This document shows, in pieces, positions 35,362-46,824 of a stretch of DNA of 64,000 nt. Position numbers and translations under genes: made by a program. Within the stretch, counting starts at the first letter, position 1. Each line of letters opens with the position of its first letter. The notes under the pieces were generated by a model. The model was not told the DNA's origin, made no database searches, and saw only the letters and a list, made by a program, of their open reading frames with translations. Source of the DNA: Lucifuga dentata (Eukaryota; Chordata; Actinopteri; Ophidiiformes; Bythitidae); assembly GCA_014773175.1 (NCBI GenBank), contig VXCM01003434.1, positions 3,088 to 67,087 on the forward strand. The letters run 5' to 3'.

Positions 35362-36757
35362 TGAGGATGACTTGGCCTATGAATCAAATCCCTACTCAGT
35401 CATCCTCCTCATCTTATTATCTTCCTCCTCAGCCGGTTCTGCTTTCTCGTCTCCCTGAGTCGCCTTTGGCAAGGCAGGCAGCTCTTTTCTCATCTTTCTT
35501 CTGCTTGGGCCTGGTGGAGCTTCATCCTGGGACGGTGTTGAGGTCACATCTCACGGTTGTCCTCCTTTATCCTGGACGGTGTTTGAAGCAGAAAATAAAG
35601 AAAACAGGGTGGTCTTTTGCGGGTTTTAGGTTTTTTTCTTCTTGGCAAATTTAGCAATACATATATTAATTCATCTCCTGGTGGTATCAGATCTTGTCGT
35701 TCTTTGACCTTTCACCTGTGTGAGCATTCAGAAAGTCTGCAAAGCGTCCACAGGTCCCTGAGTCTTGACGGCAGGTCTGGACTAACAAAACCTCAGAGAA
35801 GGTTTCCATCTTTACTCGGTTTGGCTAACGTGTAAACCACAGCGTCTCTCCTGCATCAGATCAATGTCACCCTCTTTTCTCTCACTTCCACCCTCCTGAT
35901 TGAGTTGGAGAACCCTCACACACAGGAAGTGAATGTCTTTTCCTGCCTTTGAGTGTGTTGTTAGATTTTTATCCAATAGAAACAAACTCAGGCCTGGTCT
36001 GATAATTGAAGGCAGATGGCGGAGGTGGACATTCTAACGACACTTCTCCTTCGTACACGACTCTTTCTTCAAACATGATAGCCGCTGAGGTGAAAAGGTG
36101 ACATTCCTGCATCGTCTGATGAGGATGATGATGAGTGTTGCTGTGACTGAATGTACATACATGTAGATCAGCTCCGCTCGCTGGCAGATGATGCGTTCAG
36201 GGGTCTGAGCTCTTTAGAGGAAATATTTGGCCTCTGAAGTCTTGTTTATATTCTGACAGGATGTGGATCCACGTTTTCAGGCCTGAATGATGACAGAGAT
36301 TATCCAGGATGCTGCGTTTCATCTTCATCCTCAGTGTGTAACAACAAATGAACTCTAGATGATGTGGTTTCTAACATGCCATTCCAGAGTCTCAAAAAAA
36401 GGACAGTGAATTTCTCTCAGTCAGATGTCTTTAATGTTTGTCCTGGAACACTTTCACACTTCCTGCTTGGACTTTGCATGAAACGACACCATCAAAAGTT
36501 CCAAAACAGCCCTTCTTTTTCAAAAAAAAAAACAAAAAAACAAACAAAAAAAAAGATTAATTAGCTCAAAGTTAATGCGAAAGCTAGCACATTGATGAAG
36601 CCAGCACTACACTTCCACATGCAGTGTTTTTCTGAATAAAACTCTTATAAATAATACGTAGCGAGCCACTGCATGGAGAATGATTGGACAGTTACTGAAG
36701 AGAATTTCATGCTGCTGATGCAACTGCAGCAGTCAGAGTTTTACTAAAACAAACAGA
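35362..36757. other. No gene recognised
   Basis: Non-coding apart from possible L1-like remnants to about 35600 on the minus strand. A-rich tract at 36520-36556. Confidence 0.45.
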
Positions 36758-37344
36758 TTAAAGGACCATACCATCCATTTTGCATGTTTGAGTCTAATAT
36801 ATTCAATTTTCATACACGTAATGTTACTGACAATCATTTCCCAAAGCATACTACTGGAACAGTAATTAAAAATGTTTTTCCTACCTTCCAGACCTCCATT
36901 GGTTTCAGTTCATTCTGCTATTAAAATCAACTTGTTGATACTTGAAACGTTCTTGGGATAGGTAATCCATCATCACCAACAAGACGTGTATTCAGGTTTT
37001 TTTTAGAAGTTATGTAATTTTAGTGTTTAAGCTCAATAAAAAGCATGGAGTGAATGTATGTCTCCACCAGGGAATATAGTCCCAGAAGAAGACCTGTGTT
37101 TATGGACAAATTTAAAGGACCATGACTTCATAAGGCTGTGTAACTATTAGTAGGAGAAACATGGATTTTTAAGGTAGGTGTATCACTTGAATATTTAATT
37201 TTGAAAGATTAAGATATTTTGCAAAACATCAGGAAAGCAGAAATACAGTTTTATCCTTTGGAAAATGATTGTCAGTAACGTAACATGTATGAAAAATGAA
37301 TATATTAGGCCAAAACATGCAAAATGGCTGGTATGGTCCTTTAA
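36758..37344 (-). mobile_element. MITE family A, copy 6 (complete, 587 bp)
   Basis: TTAAAGGACCATACCATCCA to GGCTGGTATGGTCCTTTAA. Same length as copy 4. The core GGGAATATAGTCCCAGAAGA gives the orientation. Confidence 0.85.
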
Positions 37345-38347
37345 TCTATATCCCTCCACTTGAGGTGCAACTCTCCCCCTGAATAAAATCTCACTGAACC
37401 AAGTAAATCAGTCCAGTAAACTTGTTTTGCAAAGTCTAAAGGAAAAGGACATGAAGGTCCATGAAGGAAATTTTAAACGATTTATTTGAATCTGACTTTC
37501 CACGTCTCAGACTCTTTATTGCTCCTCATCTTCTCTAAAGTGCCAGGGGATTTTATTCTGAAAGGCACATGGAAGCACAGCATCAAAAGCACTGTACTCG
37601 AGTAAATGTACTCAGTTACTTTCCTCCTCTGGGGATAAAACAGGAAGTGCCTCTCTGGTCCACATGTGGCTCAGACACGTTCAGAATGTTCAGGCCGTCC
37701 ATCAGCGGAGCAGCTTTGAAGCAGCGACGTTTCCCTCGTTAAGGTTTACGCTCGTGTCGCTTTGATTGGCGAACAGATTTACAGCTGGGCCTTACGATCA
37801 GATGGCGCCATTAGCATAGCGCTGAGCGGCTGCAGGTTTATAGGAAAGACTCAAACATCACTCATGCTGATCTGTTGGTCACAGTCTGATTAAAACCACA
37901 GAGTAAGACTTTGGTTATTTAGTGCGGTCTGTATTCCATCTGACCAGCTGCTGCTCAAGCTGAGGCTCAGGACCCTTTAGGGACCACAGGACCACTTAAC
38001 ACGGTCTTACTTGCCTTCCACATGTCCATCTTCTTACTTTCATCAAAGCAATCTTTGAATGAGGAAAAATCACTCACTGGTCCTCATCTCCTTGCCAGTG
38101 CTGCAGCACTGCTGTGCACACTGAGCAGTGGCAGTCCTGGGTCACATGATACCCTATGCAGGTGTACAGTAAATGCCAATTCATAGTTTTCAGTCACGTG
38201 ACTGGCGTGGAGACCTGGAGGGATACAGCGTTCCAACATGGAGGCCAATACTGGACACTCTGTAGACCTGCAGCAGGTCTGTTAACTTTCATCTGTTTCA
38301 AGCCACGAGAATTTAGATCACCTCTCAAAAGAAGAAAAACAAAGACA
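37345..38347. other. No gene recognised
   Basis: Contains a scrap of family B at about 38100-38130 (CAGCACTGCTGTGCACACTG). Nothing else supported. Confidence 0.45.
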
Positions 38348-38689
38348 CAGCCAGTCCCCGACTTACAAATGTCCAATTTACGAACAATCCGTACTTATGA
38401 ACTGACTGCCATAAAGCCTATTCAATTAAAACTTCGAGTTACATAAAATGTTACGTAATAACAATAGCGCACTACTTTGTGACACACATCAAAACATTGC
38501 GTGTCGTCAGTGGTTCAGCAGTATTATTATGTTTAAGATGTTCTAGTATATCCGGAAGTGTTTCTTATGCATAGAAAGGTAAAATATATATGCTATATAT
38601 GCACCTTACGTAACTGTTCCGACTATGTACAAATCTGTCTTAAAGACAGCCATAGGAACAGAACTCGTTCGTAACCCGGGGTCTGCCTG
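38348..38689 (-). mobile_element. Tigger/pogo-like MITE family C, copy 3 (short)
   Basis: CAGCCAGTCCCCGACTTAC at one tip, and (inverted) CAGGCAGACCCCGGGTTAC at the other. 342 bp. Lacks the compound microsatellite of copies 1 and 2. Confidence 0.8.
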
Positions 38690-39764
38690 GATAGTAACAA
38701 ACTGCAGGTTTAGGGCACTTGTGATCCACATACAGCACCCGCTGCAGTATTTCAATCATAAAAACAGGAAGTCCCTGCCAGAGCTCCAGTTTGGCGATGT
38801 TTTGAGGAGAATCTCTTACACTGCCACCAGGATGAAAGCTACAAAAGTACAGACAGTTCTATGTGTTTTATTTCTGAATGGTCAATAATGCTGCCATTTG
38901 GGAAGTGAAGGACAAGAAATTCTCCATTGTCAAAGTGAAGGTGAGCGCTAATTAGCTAACGTTAGCTAGCTAACTAATGCTGATCCCAGGTGTTGTTAGT
39001 TTCAGGTCACTGTAGTCAGCATTCAGTAGTGACAGGCAGCAATATTTAGGTTAGGTTAGCATGATATCTATGACATGTGACATGTTCACTGCAGAGACGT
39101 GTGGACTTTGGTGGCTGTCATTCTTTGTCTTCCTCACGGATGGCGGCAAGTCTAACAGCACAAATCCACAATCTCCTCCTCTCTGGGTTTTCTTTCTCGG
39201 ACGGATTCTGTAAGATCACAACCCAGGCTTGTCTCCTTGTCAATTAGCACATCCTACTGAACAACTATTCGGCATTTTGGCTAAACAACAAACAACAAAC
39301 CTGGTAAAAGATAACTGGCGGGCAGCGGAAGAAAGCCTTGTTTTGCACTCCAGGTGGGTGTTCCCATAAGGCTGCGACATCACATGAAAACTATGAATTT
39401 ATACTTCCAAATGGATGCATATTGCTAGTGGTCACGGACTCCGTCAGCGGACACGTTTCTATTTAAACTACAATCTGGGGTTTGCTTGGAGGATGCACTC
39501 CACACATGCGCAGTAGCACTAGCTTAGCATAGCACTAGCGTAGCATACTGACCGTGTGGACTTGCATTGGAAAACTGGTACATTGGAGGTAGGCTGATAT
39601 CCACATGTTCACTCTCTGACATCATGCTTTCCTTGTGTACCCACAAAATATAAATTGGCCTTATTTACAACTGGGCCACATTCATCATAAAATCCAGACA
39701 CGTGTTGAAAATGTGTTCTGTGTGCAGTTACAAGTCACCTTTCTTCTCATATATCTGGATGCAG
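38690..39764. other. No gene recognised
   Basis: Has AGCTAACGTTAGCTAGCTAA-type sequence at about 38950, common in teleost non-coding DNA. No exon. Confidence 0.45.
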
Positions 39765-40265
39765 ATCAGGTTTAAACTTGGTTTATACTTCACGTTGTTG
39801 CCAGGGAGTAAGGGGTGACATAATCATATTGACTTAATTGCGGTGCCCACGCCATAGTGCTCTGGGCCTCCACAACCTCGTATTGCGTGATCACGTACCT
39901 CCTAGATTTTGTGACTTGGTGGGAGCAGCGCACTTCTCAAAATGGAGGAGTTGGAGGGTGGACTTGCTGAGCTGGTACATCTTTACGACTCATCCCTGAG
40001 ACATTATAAGGATCCTCACATGGCCCAAAACTCCCGGAACAAAGTAGTAACTGCACTGGGCCAAAGATATGAATTTTTGCCATAACATTTGGGAAGATAT
40101 GCGGAATCATTCTGTGACTACTTCATTGACTACTTCCTGCTTGACAAGGTATTTCCTTGTTGTTTCGAAGAATATTGCTGTGGAGAATGCAGCAAGCATA
40201 AAATGCTTCACTCTCTGTGGACATGCGTGCTGTTGGCGAAGCTCCCTTGCCAAAGGAGAACCAAG
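39765..40265 (+). mobile_element. Harbinger-type MADF fragment, copy 1
   Basis: Tip-like GGTTTATACTTCACG, then ATG at 39942 encoding [40 protein letters not shown]: a MADF domain with the usual Trp of N-S-W replaced by Arg. A stop follows after about 50 codons. Colinear with 54926-55440. No nuclease gene. The L2-like LINE begins just downstream. Confidence 0.65.
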
Positions 40266-40329
40266 GCTTTAGGCTGGTGGCCTCTGCTTTATTGTCTTTA
40301 TTAGCAGTCGTTAATCTTCCTGGGGACCA

Positions 40330-42050
40330 CAAAATTAAAATACAAAAAATACTGATAAGAAAAAATAGAATTAAAACATTCAAAAGAAGCATTCTGACAG
40401 TAGCACAGAAGATAGCAAAAGTTATTCCACTTTCAAAGAATCCAGTTTCATCACTTTCTGGTACAAATAGCCGCCCTACAAGTCTGTTACCAGCTCTAGG
40501 GAAGGTAATGGAGAGAATTATGTCTGAACAAATACAAAGCTATTTTGAGGCTAACAATTTAAACACAAATTATCAACATGTTTCTAGGAATGGTCATTCT
40601 ACATGCATGGTTCTGGCACAAATGACAGATGATTGGAGTATGGAGTTAGATAATGGAAACTTAGTGGGTACTGTTCTACTTGTTTCAGTTCTGCCTTTGA
40701 TGTTATAGATCATTCCTTGTTGTTAGACAAATTGAATCTTTATGGCTTCACCTTTACTGCACTAAAATGGATGCAGAGCTACTTGACAAACAGGAAGTAG
40801 ACAGTTTTCTTTAATGGCAGTCTGTCAAAGGTTAGATCTGTTACTTGTGGGATACCTCAAGGTAGCTATTTGAGACCATTATTGGTTTCAGTTTTCACTA
40901 ATGATATTCCAGTTGTTTTAGAAAAGGCTTGAATTACTATGTATGCTGATGATTCAACAATATATTTAGCTGTGTCATCAACAGAAAAGCTGGGTGACAT
41001 TATTAATGGAGTTAAAGTTAGTGGTAGAATGGGTCACAAACAACAAATTGGTACTTAATGTTGGTAAGTATTATAATAGGATCAACGTATAGGCTAAAGG
41101 CAGAACCTACATTTAAATTGCATGTGCACAATATACCCATCAAACAGATACAAGAAATAAAACTTTAGGTGTGACTTTAGACAATAAATTATCGTGGTCT
41201 AAACAGATTGACAACATCGTGAGTAGAATGGGTAGAGTGTTGTCAGAGAAGAGGTTTAAATAGTATGCCACCAGATATTATCAAACAAGTTATAAATGCT
41301 TTACTTCTGTCACAGCTTGATTACTGCTCGGTGATTTAGTCCAGTGCTTCAGTTACAGAGATGAAAAAATTGCAAGTTGCTCAATAAATAAAGCTGCACG
41401 TTGTGCCTTGCGTTGCTCTTACAGAGCTAATGTAGCTAACATGCATGATGTCTGGGCTGGCTAACTGTCAGACAGAGATCCACCTATGTTCTGCTTAGTT
41501 AATCAGAAATATACTGGTGACAAGAACACCAAAACTATTATATCAGCAGTTATTTTCTCAGTTTTTTCAGCAGTTATCAAACACGATACGCGATAGAAAA
41601 AAGGTTCAGGTTACCTAAATCAAAAACAGATATGTTACAGAGCGCAGTAATGTACGGAGCCATGTCATCTGGAACTCACTGCCAGTACATATAATACAAG
41701 AAAATACTAGGGATCAGTTCAAAACTTTGTTAAAACAGCATCTGAAAGGACAGCAGTAATCTGATGTAATGAACAGATCTAAATGAACCCTTTGATTCCT
41801 AATTTAGTGTTTGCTTTGACATTTGTTGAAAGGTGACAATGTTGTTTCTCTTTGGATTTCTTTGAATTATTGTTTTTAGGAAATGGACTTGTTATGTTTG
41901 TTTTGTTCTGTGGTGTGTTGTATATGCTCTATGTATTGTGTATATATCAGTATGTGTGTTGGACCCCAGGAAGAATAGCCTATGCGTAAGCTGGAGCAAA
42001 TGGGGATCCTAATAAAGAAAAAGAAAGAAGGCATAATAATAATAATACAA
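40330..42050 (+). mobile_element. L2-like non-LTR retrotransposon, 5'-truncated and broken
   Basis: Reverse-transcriptase blocks in order: KVIPLSKNP, NSRPTSLLPALGKVMERI, STCMVLAQMTDDW (frame open to 40708), then in new frames FDVIDHSLLLDKL, CGIPQGS, TMYADDSTIY (the catalytic YADD), TLGVTLDNKLSWSKQID and SQLDYC-like. There are several stops and frameshifts. The 3' tail GGACCCCAGGAAGAATAGC ... TGGGGATCCTAATAAAG (about 41961-42018) is typical of teleost L2 elements and ends in an A-rich/(AAT)n tract. Confidence 0.85.
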
Positions 42051-42768
42051 ATAAGAATAGAAATGAATATCCATAAAACCATCACTGGATTTAAGATCTC
42101 CTGTTTCACCAATTGATCACGAATAACTAAACAAACAATATAAACCACATCAGCTAAATGTGACCTAGAAACAACAGTAAAGCATCAATCAATCAGATTT
42201 GAATTTTAAGTGCCTTCTTGTTTCCTAAAAATATAAATACTTCTGTGTTGCATAAGCTCCATTCCATGCCACACAGGACCTATAAATAACTGTTCTAAAA
42301 ATTTAGTTTTAAACCGTGGAAGCAATAAATAGTTTTCTACCTCATCATGTAAAAATTTAGGAGTGCCCATAAACAGAGCTTTCCACAGGAAAACTAACAA
42401 ACTAAACTGTAATCTAGTGTTAACCAAAAGCCAGGATAATCTGTTATGCATATTAATAATGCTGGTACGATATGAGTCTTAGGATCGTCTGCTGGAAGGA
42501 AGGTCTGCTGTGCGTCCAGCTGGCTCCTCCCTCAGATGGTTCTCACCAGGCAATCCCCGACTTTGCTGTTTGTTTGTTTTTTTATATCATCCTGTAATGT
42601 TTCACTGTTTTTATGTCTTTGTAATTTGTCTGCTTCCCTACTTACGGCTCCTACTGCACGCCTGGTTGTTTGAGGAGAGGAAATCTCTTTGAATTCTTTC
42701 TCCTGACCTTCCATGTTGTTTTTTTCCTCATATGATAAGGTGCTTTCAGGGAGTTTTTGCTCATCTTC
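42051..42768. other. No gene recognised
   Basis: AT-rich DNA. CAATCAATCAG at 42186 may be a relic tail. Nothing coding. Confidence 0.45.
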
Positions 42769-43450
42769 TTAGACTGGATTTACACGACCATACACATGCA
42801 TGGTCGTATAAATCCCAAATCCCTGATTCTAATCTTTTGCGCACATGACAGACACGCTTCCTGAAGATATAAATGGTAAAAAACCACAGTGAGTCAGATA
42901 TTCTCAGATCCATTTTGGACCACTTTCATATGTGGAAATAAATCAGATACGTATCAGATATCCACCAACGTGACTGCTGCCTAAATCCATAGATCAGAAT
43001 TTCCTTCCCATGCTGCCTCCTACGTAATGTTCTGCTTTATCTGCATATGATGATGTCAGCATCAATATGATGACGCTCTCTGTAAACAGAAATGGAGGAC
43101 ATACTGTATATATCAGACATGCTGATGTGTGTTTATGTCAAATAGACCTGTTAGTGTGTGATAACAGGCTCCTGTTACAGCAGCAAAACTCCAACTCCAC
43201 CCGCTTCTCCTCTGTGATTAACCAATGAACATACGTGTCCTGATGGAGAGATAAATGCTCACACAACATATCAGATGTTTCTCTCTGCATGTGAAAGTTT
43301 TCACCACTGATCAGATTTTAAATACTTCTCTCAGAACACTGAAGCATTTTCTTTACATGCGTCTCAGGAATGTACACATGCGTAGCTGCATCCTGCTGCT
43401 GCAGGTCAAAGGTCAAAGCATGTAAATACAGGTTGGGTTGGGAGCTGTCA
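42769..43450 (-). mobile_element. Non-autonomous element family F, copy 2
   Basis: Reverse-complement match to 13336-14102 along its length (AATCAGATACGTATCAGATA; CATATGATGATGTCAGCATC; ATAACAGGCTCCTGTTACAG). The left tip has a near-perfect hairpin, arms 42776-42791 and 42800-42815 (one mismatch). A (TG)n at 43454-43478 follows the right side. Confidence 0.75.
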
Positions 43451-43577
43451 GGGTGTGTGTGTGTGTGTGTGTGTGTGTGGGTCTGTGAAGCTCTCAGACT
43501 GTTAATGTGATGTTGTGTTATAAATAAACTTAATGCAGCCTTGCTGTCTCAGACTGTGCATTTAAAATCAAAAATTT

Positions 43578-43583
43578 TTTATT
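43578..43583 (-). promoter_or_regulatory. Candidate CD109 polyadenylation signal
   Basis: TTTATT on the plus strand reads AATAAA on the gene strand, about 520 nt after the stop codon. It is the first good match I saw downstream. Between it and the stop I see no coding sequence. The match alone is weak evidence in AT-rich DNA. Confidence 0.3.
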
Positions 43584-44102
43584 GCATTTTGTTATCTATT
43601 GTATCTGTATCTATTGTATGTTATCTATAGTATTACACAATGCATGGTGACACGCAGAATAATAAAAAACAAGATAAACTTGTTACTCAAACAAAAACAA
43701 AAAAAAGGTGGGTAATATGGTAGAATCTCCTGGAATACACATAAGCTAGAATCTCTTTGAATACACATATTCTTCTTTAAAAAGAAGACATAACCACAAC
43801 AACATTTTCCATAATTTAAGCGAATCGAATTTTTGAAAATCGAATTGAAATATCAGAATTGATATCCAGCCCTACACGTTGGTCTAATTAGTCTTGTCCA
43901 GAGCCTTGGGGACCTCTGGAACTTTAATTTAGAATCACTGAGTTCAAATGAAAAACATCTCAGGAATTATATTATTTCACAAAATAGCCTCACTACTTAT
44001 CAATCAACCCTCATACATACCAAGCTAAACTGAACTACTGTGGCTTTATAAGTATGTGACACTTTCCATAAGTTGTTGGGCCATAGAAAAGCTGAAGCTG
44101 GG

Positions 44103-44293
44103 TTAGATGAGGAGGAGGACGAGGAGCAGAGTGAATGGTAAAGCGGTCAGCAGGGGGCGCTGACGGGCCTGAGAAGTGATGCCATCATCGGGACGATCTT
44201 CTGGGCTGCACTGACTGCAGTCGCCACCACAGAAAGAGCAGACAGACATTTCCTGCCTCTTCTCTGATCTGTACGTCCTCACTGTCTTCCGAC
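44103..44293 (-). CDS. cd109: CD109 terminal exon: Cys-rich stem and GPI-signal tail
   Basis: Encodes [20 protein letters not shown], then CGGDCSQC and an acidic linker, then [19 protein letters not shown] and stop TAA (44103-44105). The C-x2-C-x3-C-x2-C cluster parallels human CDLCSDVQGCRPC. The hydrophobic end without a basic cytoplasmic tail is typical of a GPI-attachment signal (inference; no omega site was computed). Acceptor ctctcag|GT. Confidence 0.92.
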
Positions 44294-46790
44294 CTGAGAG
44301 AGCAGCACAACGTCAAAGGTCACAAAGTCAGTTTCTATTCATTTTTTACACATTTCTCTAATTTAAGCAACTAAATACATTTACTCAAGTGCTGTATTTA
44401 AAGGACCATTCTGGCGAGTTTGCATGTTTAATCCAATAAAACCACCTGCATGCTGTATACTGTATGTTACGTTACTGACAACCAAACATAAATATAAAAA
44501 CACATTTTAGTTTTCCTGTTATTTTGCAAAATAATCTAATCTTTCAAAATGGTGATGTGCCAACCTTAAAATTAATCGTTTCTCCTACTAACACTGATTG
44601 TACAAGACACGGTCATTTAATTTGTCTGAAAAGGCCATCTTTTCCTGGGACTATATTTCCTGGTGGAGACGTACATTGTCTGCTGTGCAGCTCCATGTTG
44701 GATTAGTTGAATAGCTATTTTGACAAAAAACCTAATAGACGTGCTGTTTGATGTACTTACCTCAAGCATGTTTCAAGTCTCTACAAGTAGATTTTTAATA
44801 GTGTACTGGATAATGGAGATGGCAGTCTGGAAAGTCAGAAAAACAATTCTAATGCTGTATATACCACACCAGTAGTATATTTGGGGAAATGGTTGTCAGT
44901 AACGTGTATGCGTGTTGTATATATATTGGGCTCAAACATGCACGATTGCCAGTATGATCCCTTAAATACAATTGTAAATACTTTACTCTTTACAAATAAA
45001 GGTAATTATGAGACAGAAACATTCTTACGTGGTTCATAATAATCATAGATACAGACAGTCGCATCCTTGACTTTTCCGACCTTGGACTCCACGATCAGAG
45101 GAATCTCTACACACAACTCCTCTGTGGTCACCTGCAAACACATTTCCAGCTCAGTTATTCAGCTCAGCCACTAGAAGGCAGCATACAGGCTCAGTGACCT
45201 TCTGTTCACTGGATATTCTACTGTCTCCTGCAGGCGAGGGCTGAGTTGCTGCTGCGAGTGAAGGTCTGCGTCACAGTGGGGGTAGGACAGAGCATGAGAC
45301 GGATTGGTGCGGCCTCCACAGCAGGACTGGATATCAATTCTGACCTCCTGCTTCGATTTTCAAAGCCCCGATTCCATTCAATTCAATTTGGTTAAATTTT
45401 GGAAAATGTTAAGGTTTTGTCTTCTAAATGACATTATTGTATAAAAAAGTGAAGCCATTCTTTCAAAATCTATGTAGAAAACTACTGGGTGTATTAAAGG
45501 AAACAGATTCAGGCTGACCTTTGACCTCTGATGCTCTTTGACCTCCACATGAAGCTTTGTGTAGCCGCATCACTAACGTGTCGTGTTGCTCAGCGTTCCG
45601 TGATTCCAGGTTTGAAGTGTGTTCCTAAATCCCTCGTTGTCACGGCGACGCTGTAAGGACGCATATCCTCCATATAAAAATAGCAACGACTGGCTTATTT
45701 TTTTGGCTGGAGGTGATGCAGATGCAGCTTGCAGGTCACTGTATTTTCTACGTCATCTGTCTTCATTCAGCATCATGCTGCAGACATCACACTCAAGCGG
45801 CTCCACAAGTTCATCATGTTGCCATAAATTTTACTTCTGAGTTACATATTTTGTAAATGTTCTTACTTTTGTTGGACTCGTTTGTGTCCTTTTGCTTTTG
45901 AAAACTAAAATAAGTCCAAAGTCAAAATGAGTCTAAACCTCAGAGATGTCAGTNTCCTTTTGCTTTTGAAAACTAAAATAAGTCCAAAGTCAAAATGAGT
46001 CTAAACCTCAGAGATGTCAGTACCAAAATCTGCATCCCTACTGAGATTACATCCTCAGTTCTGCTGAGACACCGGAGTCACAGCGCCATGTTGCTTTTAA
46101 TACAAACTTGGTCTTCTATGCTTTCCATAGTCGAGTAGTCATACTACGTCACACAGAACTTAANTTAATACAAACTTGGTCTTCTATGCTTTCCATAGTC
46201 GAGTAGTCATACTACGTCACACAGAACTTAAGCTACTAGTGCTACAAGTGTTACTACTTACTTATGCTACGAGTGTCACTTATGCTGCTAGTGCTACTTA
46301 TGCTACTAGTGTTATTTATGCTACTAGTTGTTATGCTACTAATGCTATTACACTACTAGTGCTACTTATGATTGATATTAGTGTTACTTACGCTACTAGT
46401 GCTACTTATGCTACTAGTGCTACTTACACTACTAGTGCTACTTATGCTACGACTGATACTTATGCTGCTAGTGTTACGCTACTAGTGTTACTTACGCTAC
46501 TAGTGCTATTTATGCTACTTATGCTACTAGTGTGAGTTATGCTACTAGTGTTAGTTATGCTACTAGTTTACTTATGCTACTAGTGCTAGTTATACTACTA
46601 GTGTTCAGTTAAAAATGTAACCAGGCAGTCCCCGGGTTACAAATGAGGTCCCATGCCCACAGCTGTTCGTAAGTTGGATTTATTCATAAGTCGGAACAGT
46701 TACGTAAGGTGCATATCTAGCGTATGTATTTTACCCTTCTATGCATAGGAAATATTAAAGAAACACTTCCAGATATAAAACATCGTAAAC

Positions 46791-46824
<34 letters not shown>

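Noticed and set aside
40217..40708. 163-codon frame as an independent gene
   Set aside because: Its C-terminal two thirds are the L2-like reverse transcriptase, which continues in other frames.
46176..46535. 119-codon open frame with Y-A-T-S-A-T repeats
   Set aside because: Product of the 18-bp minisatellite in a CD109 intron; starts inside an assembly duplicate.
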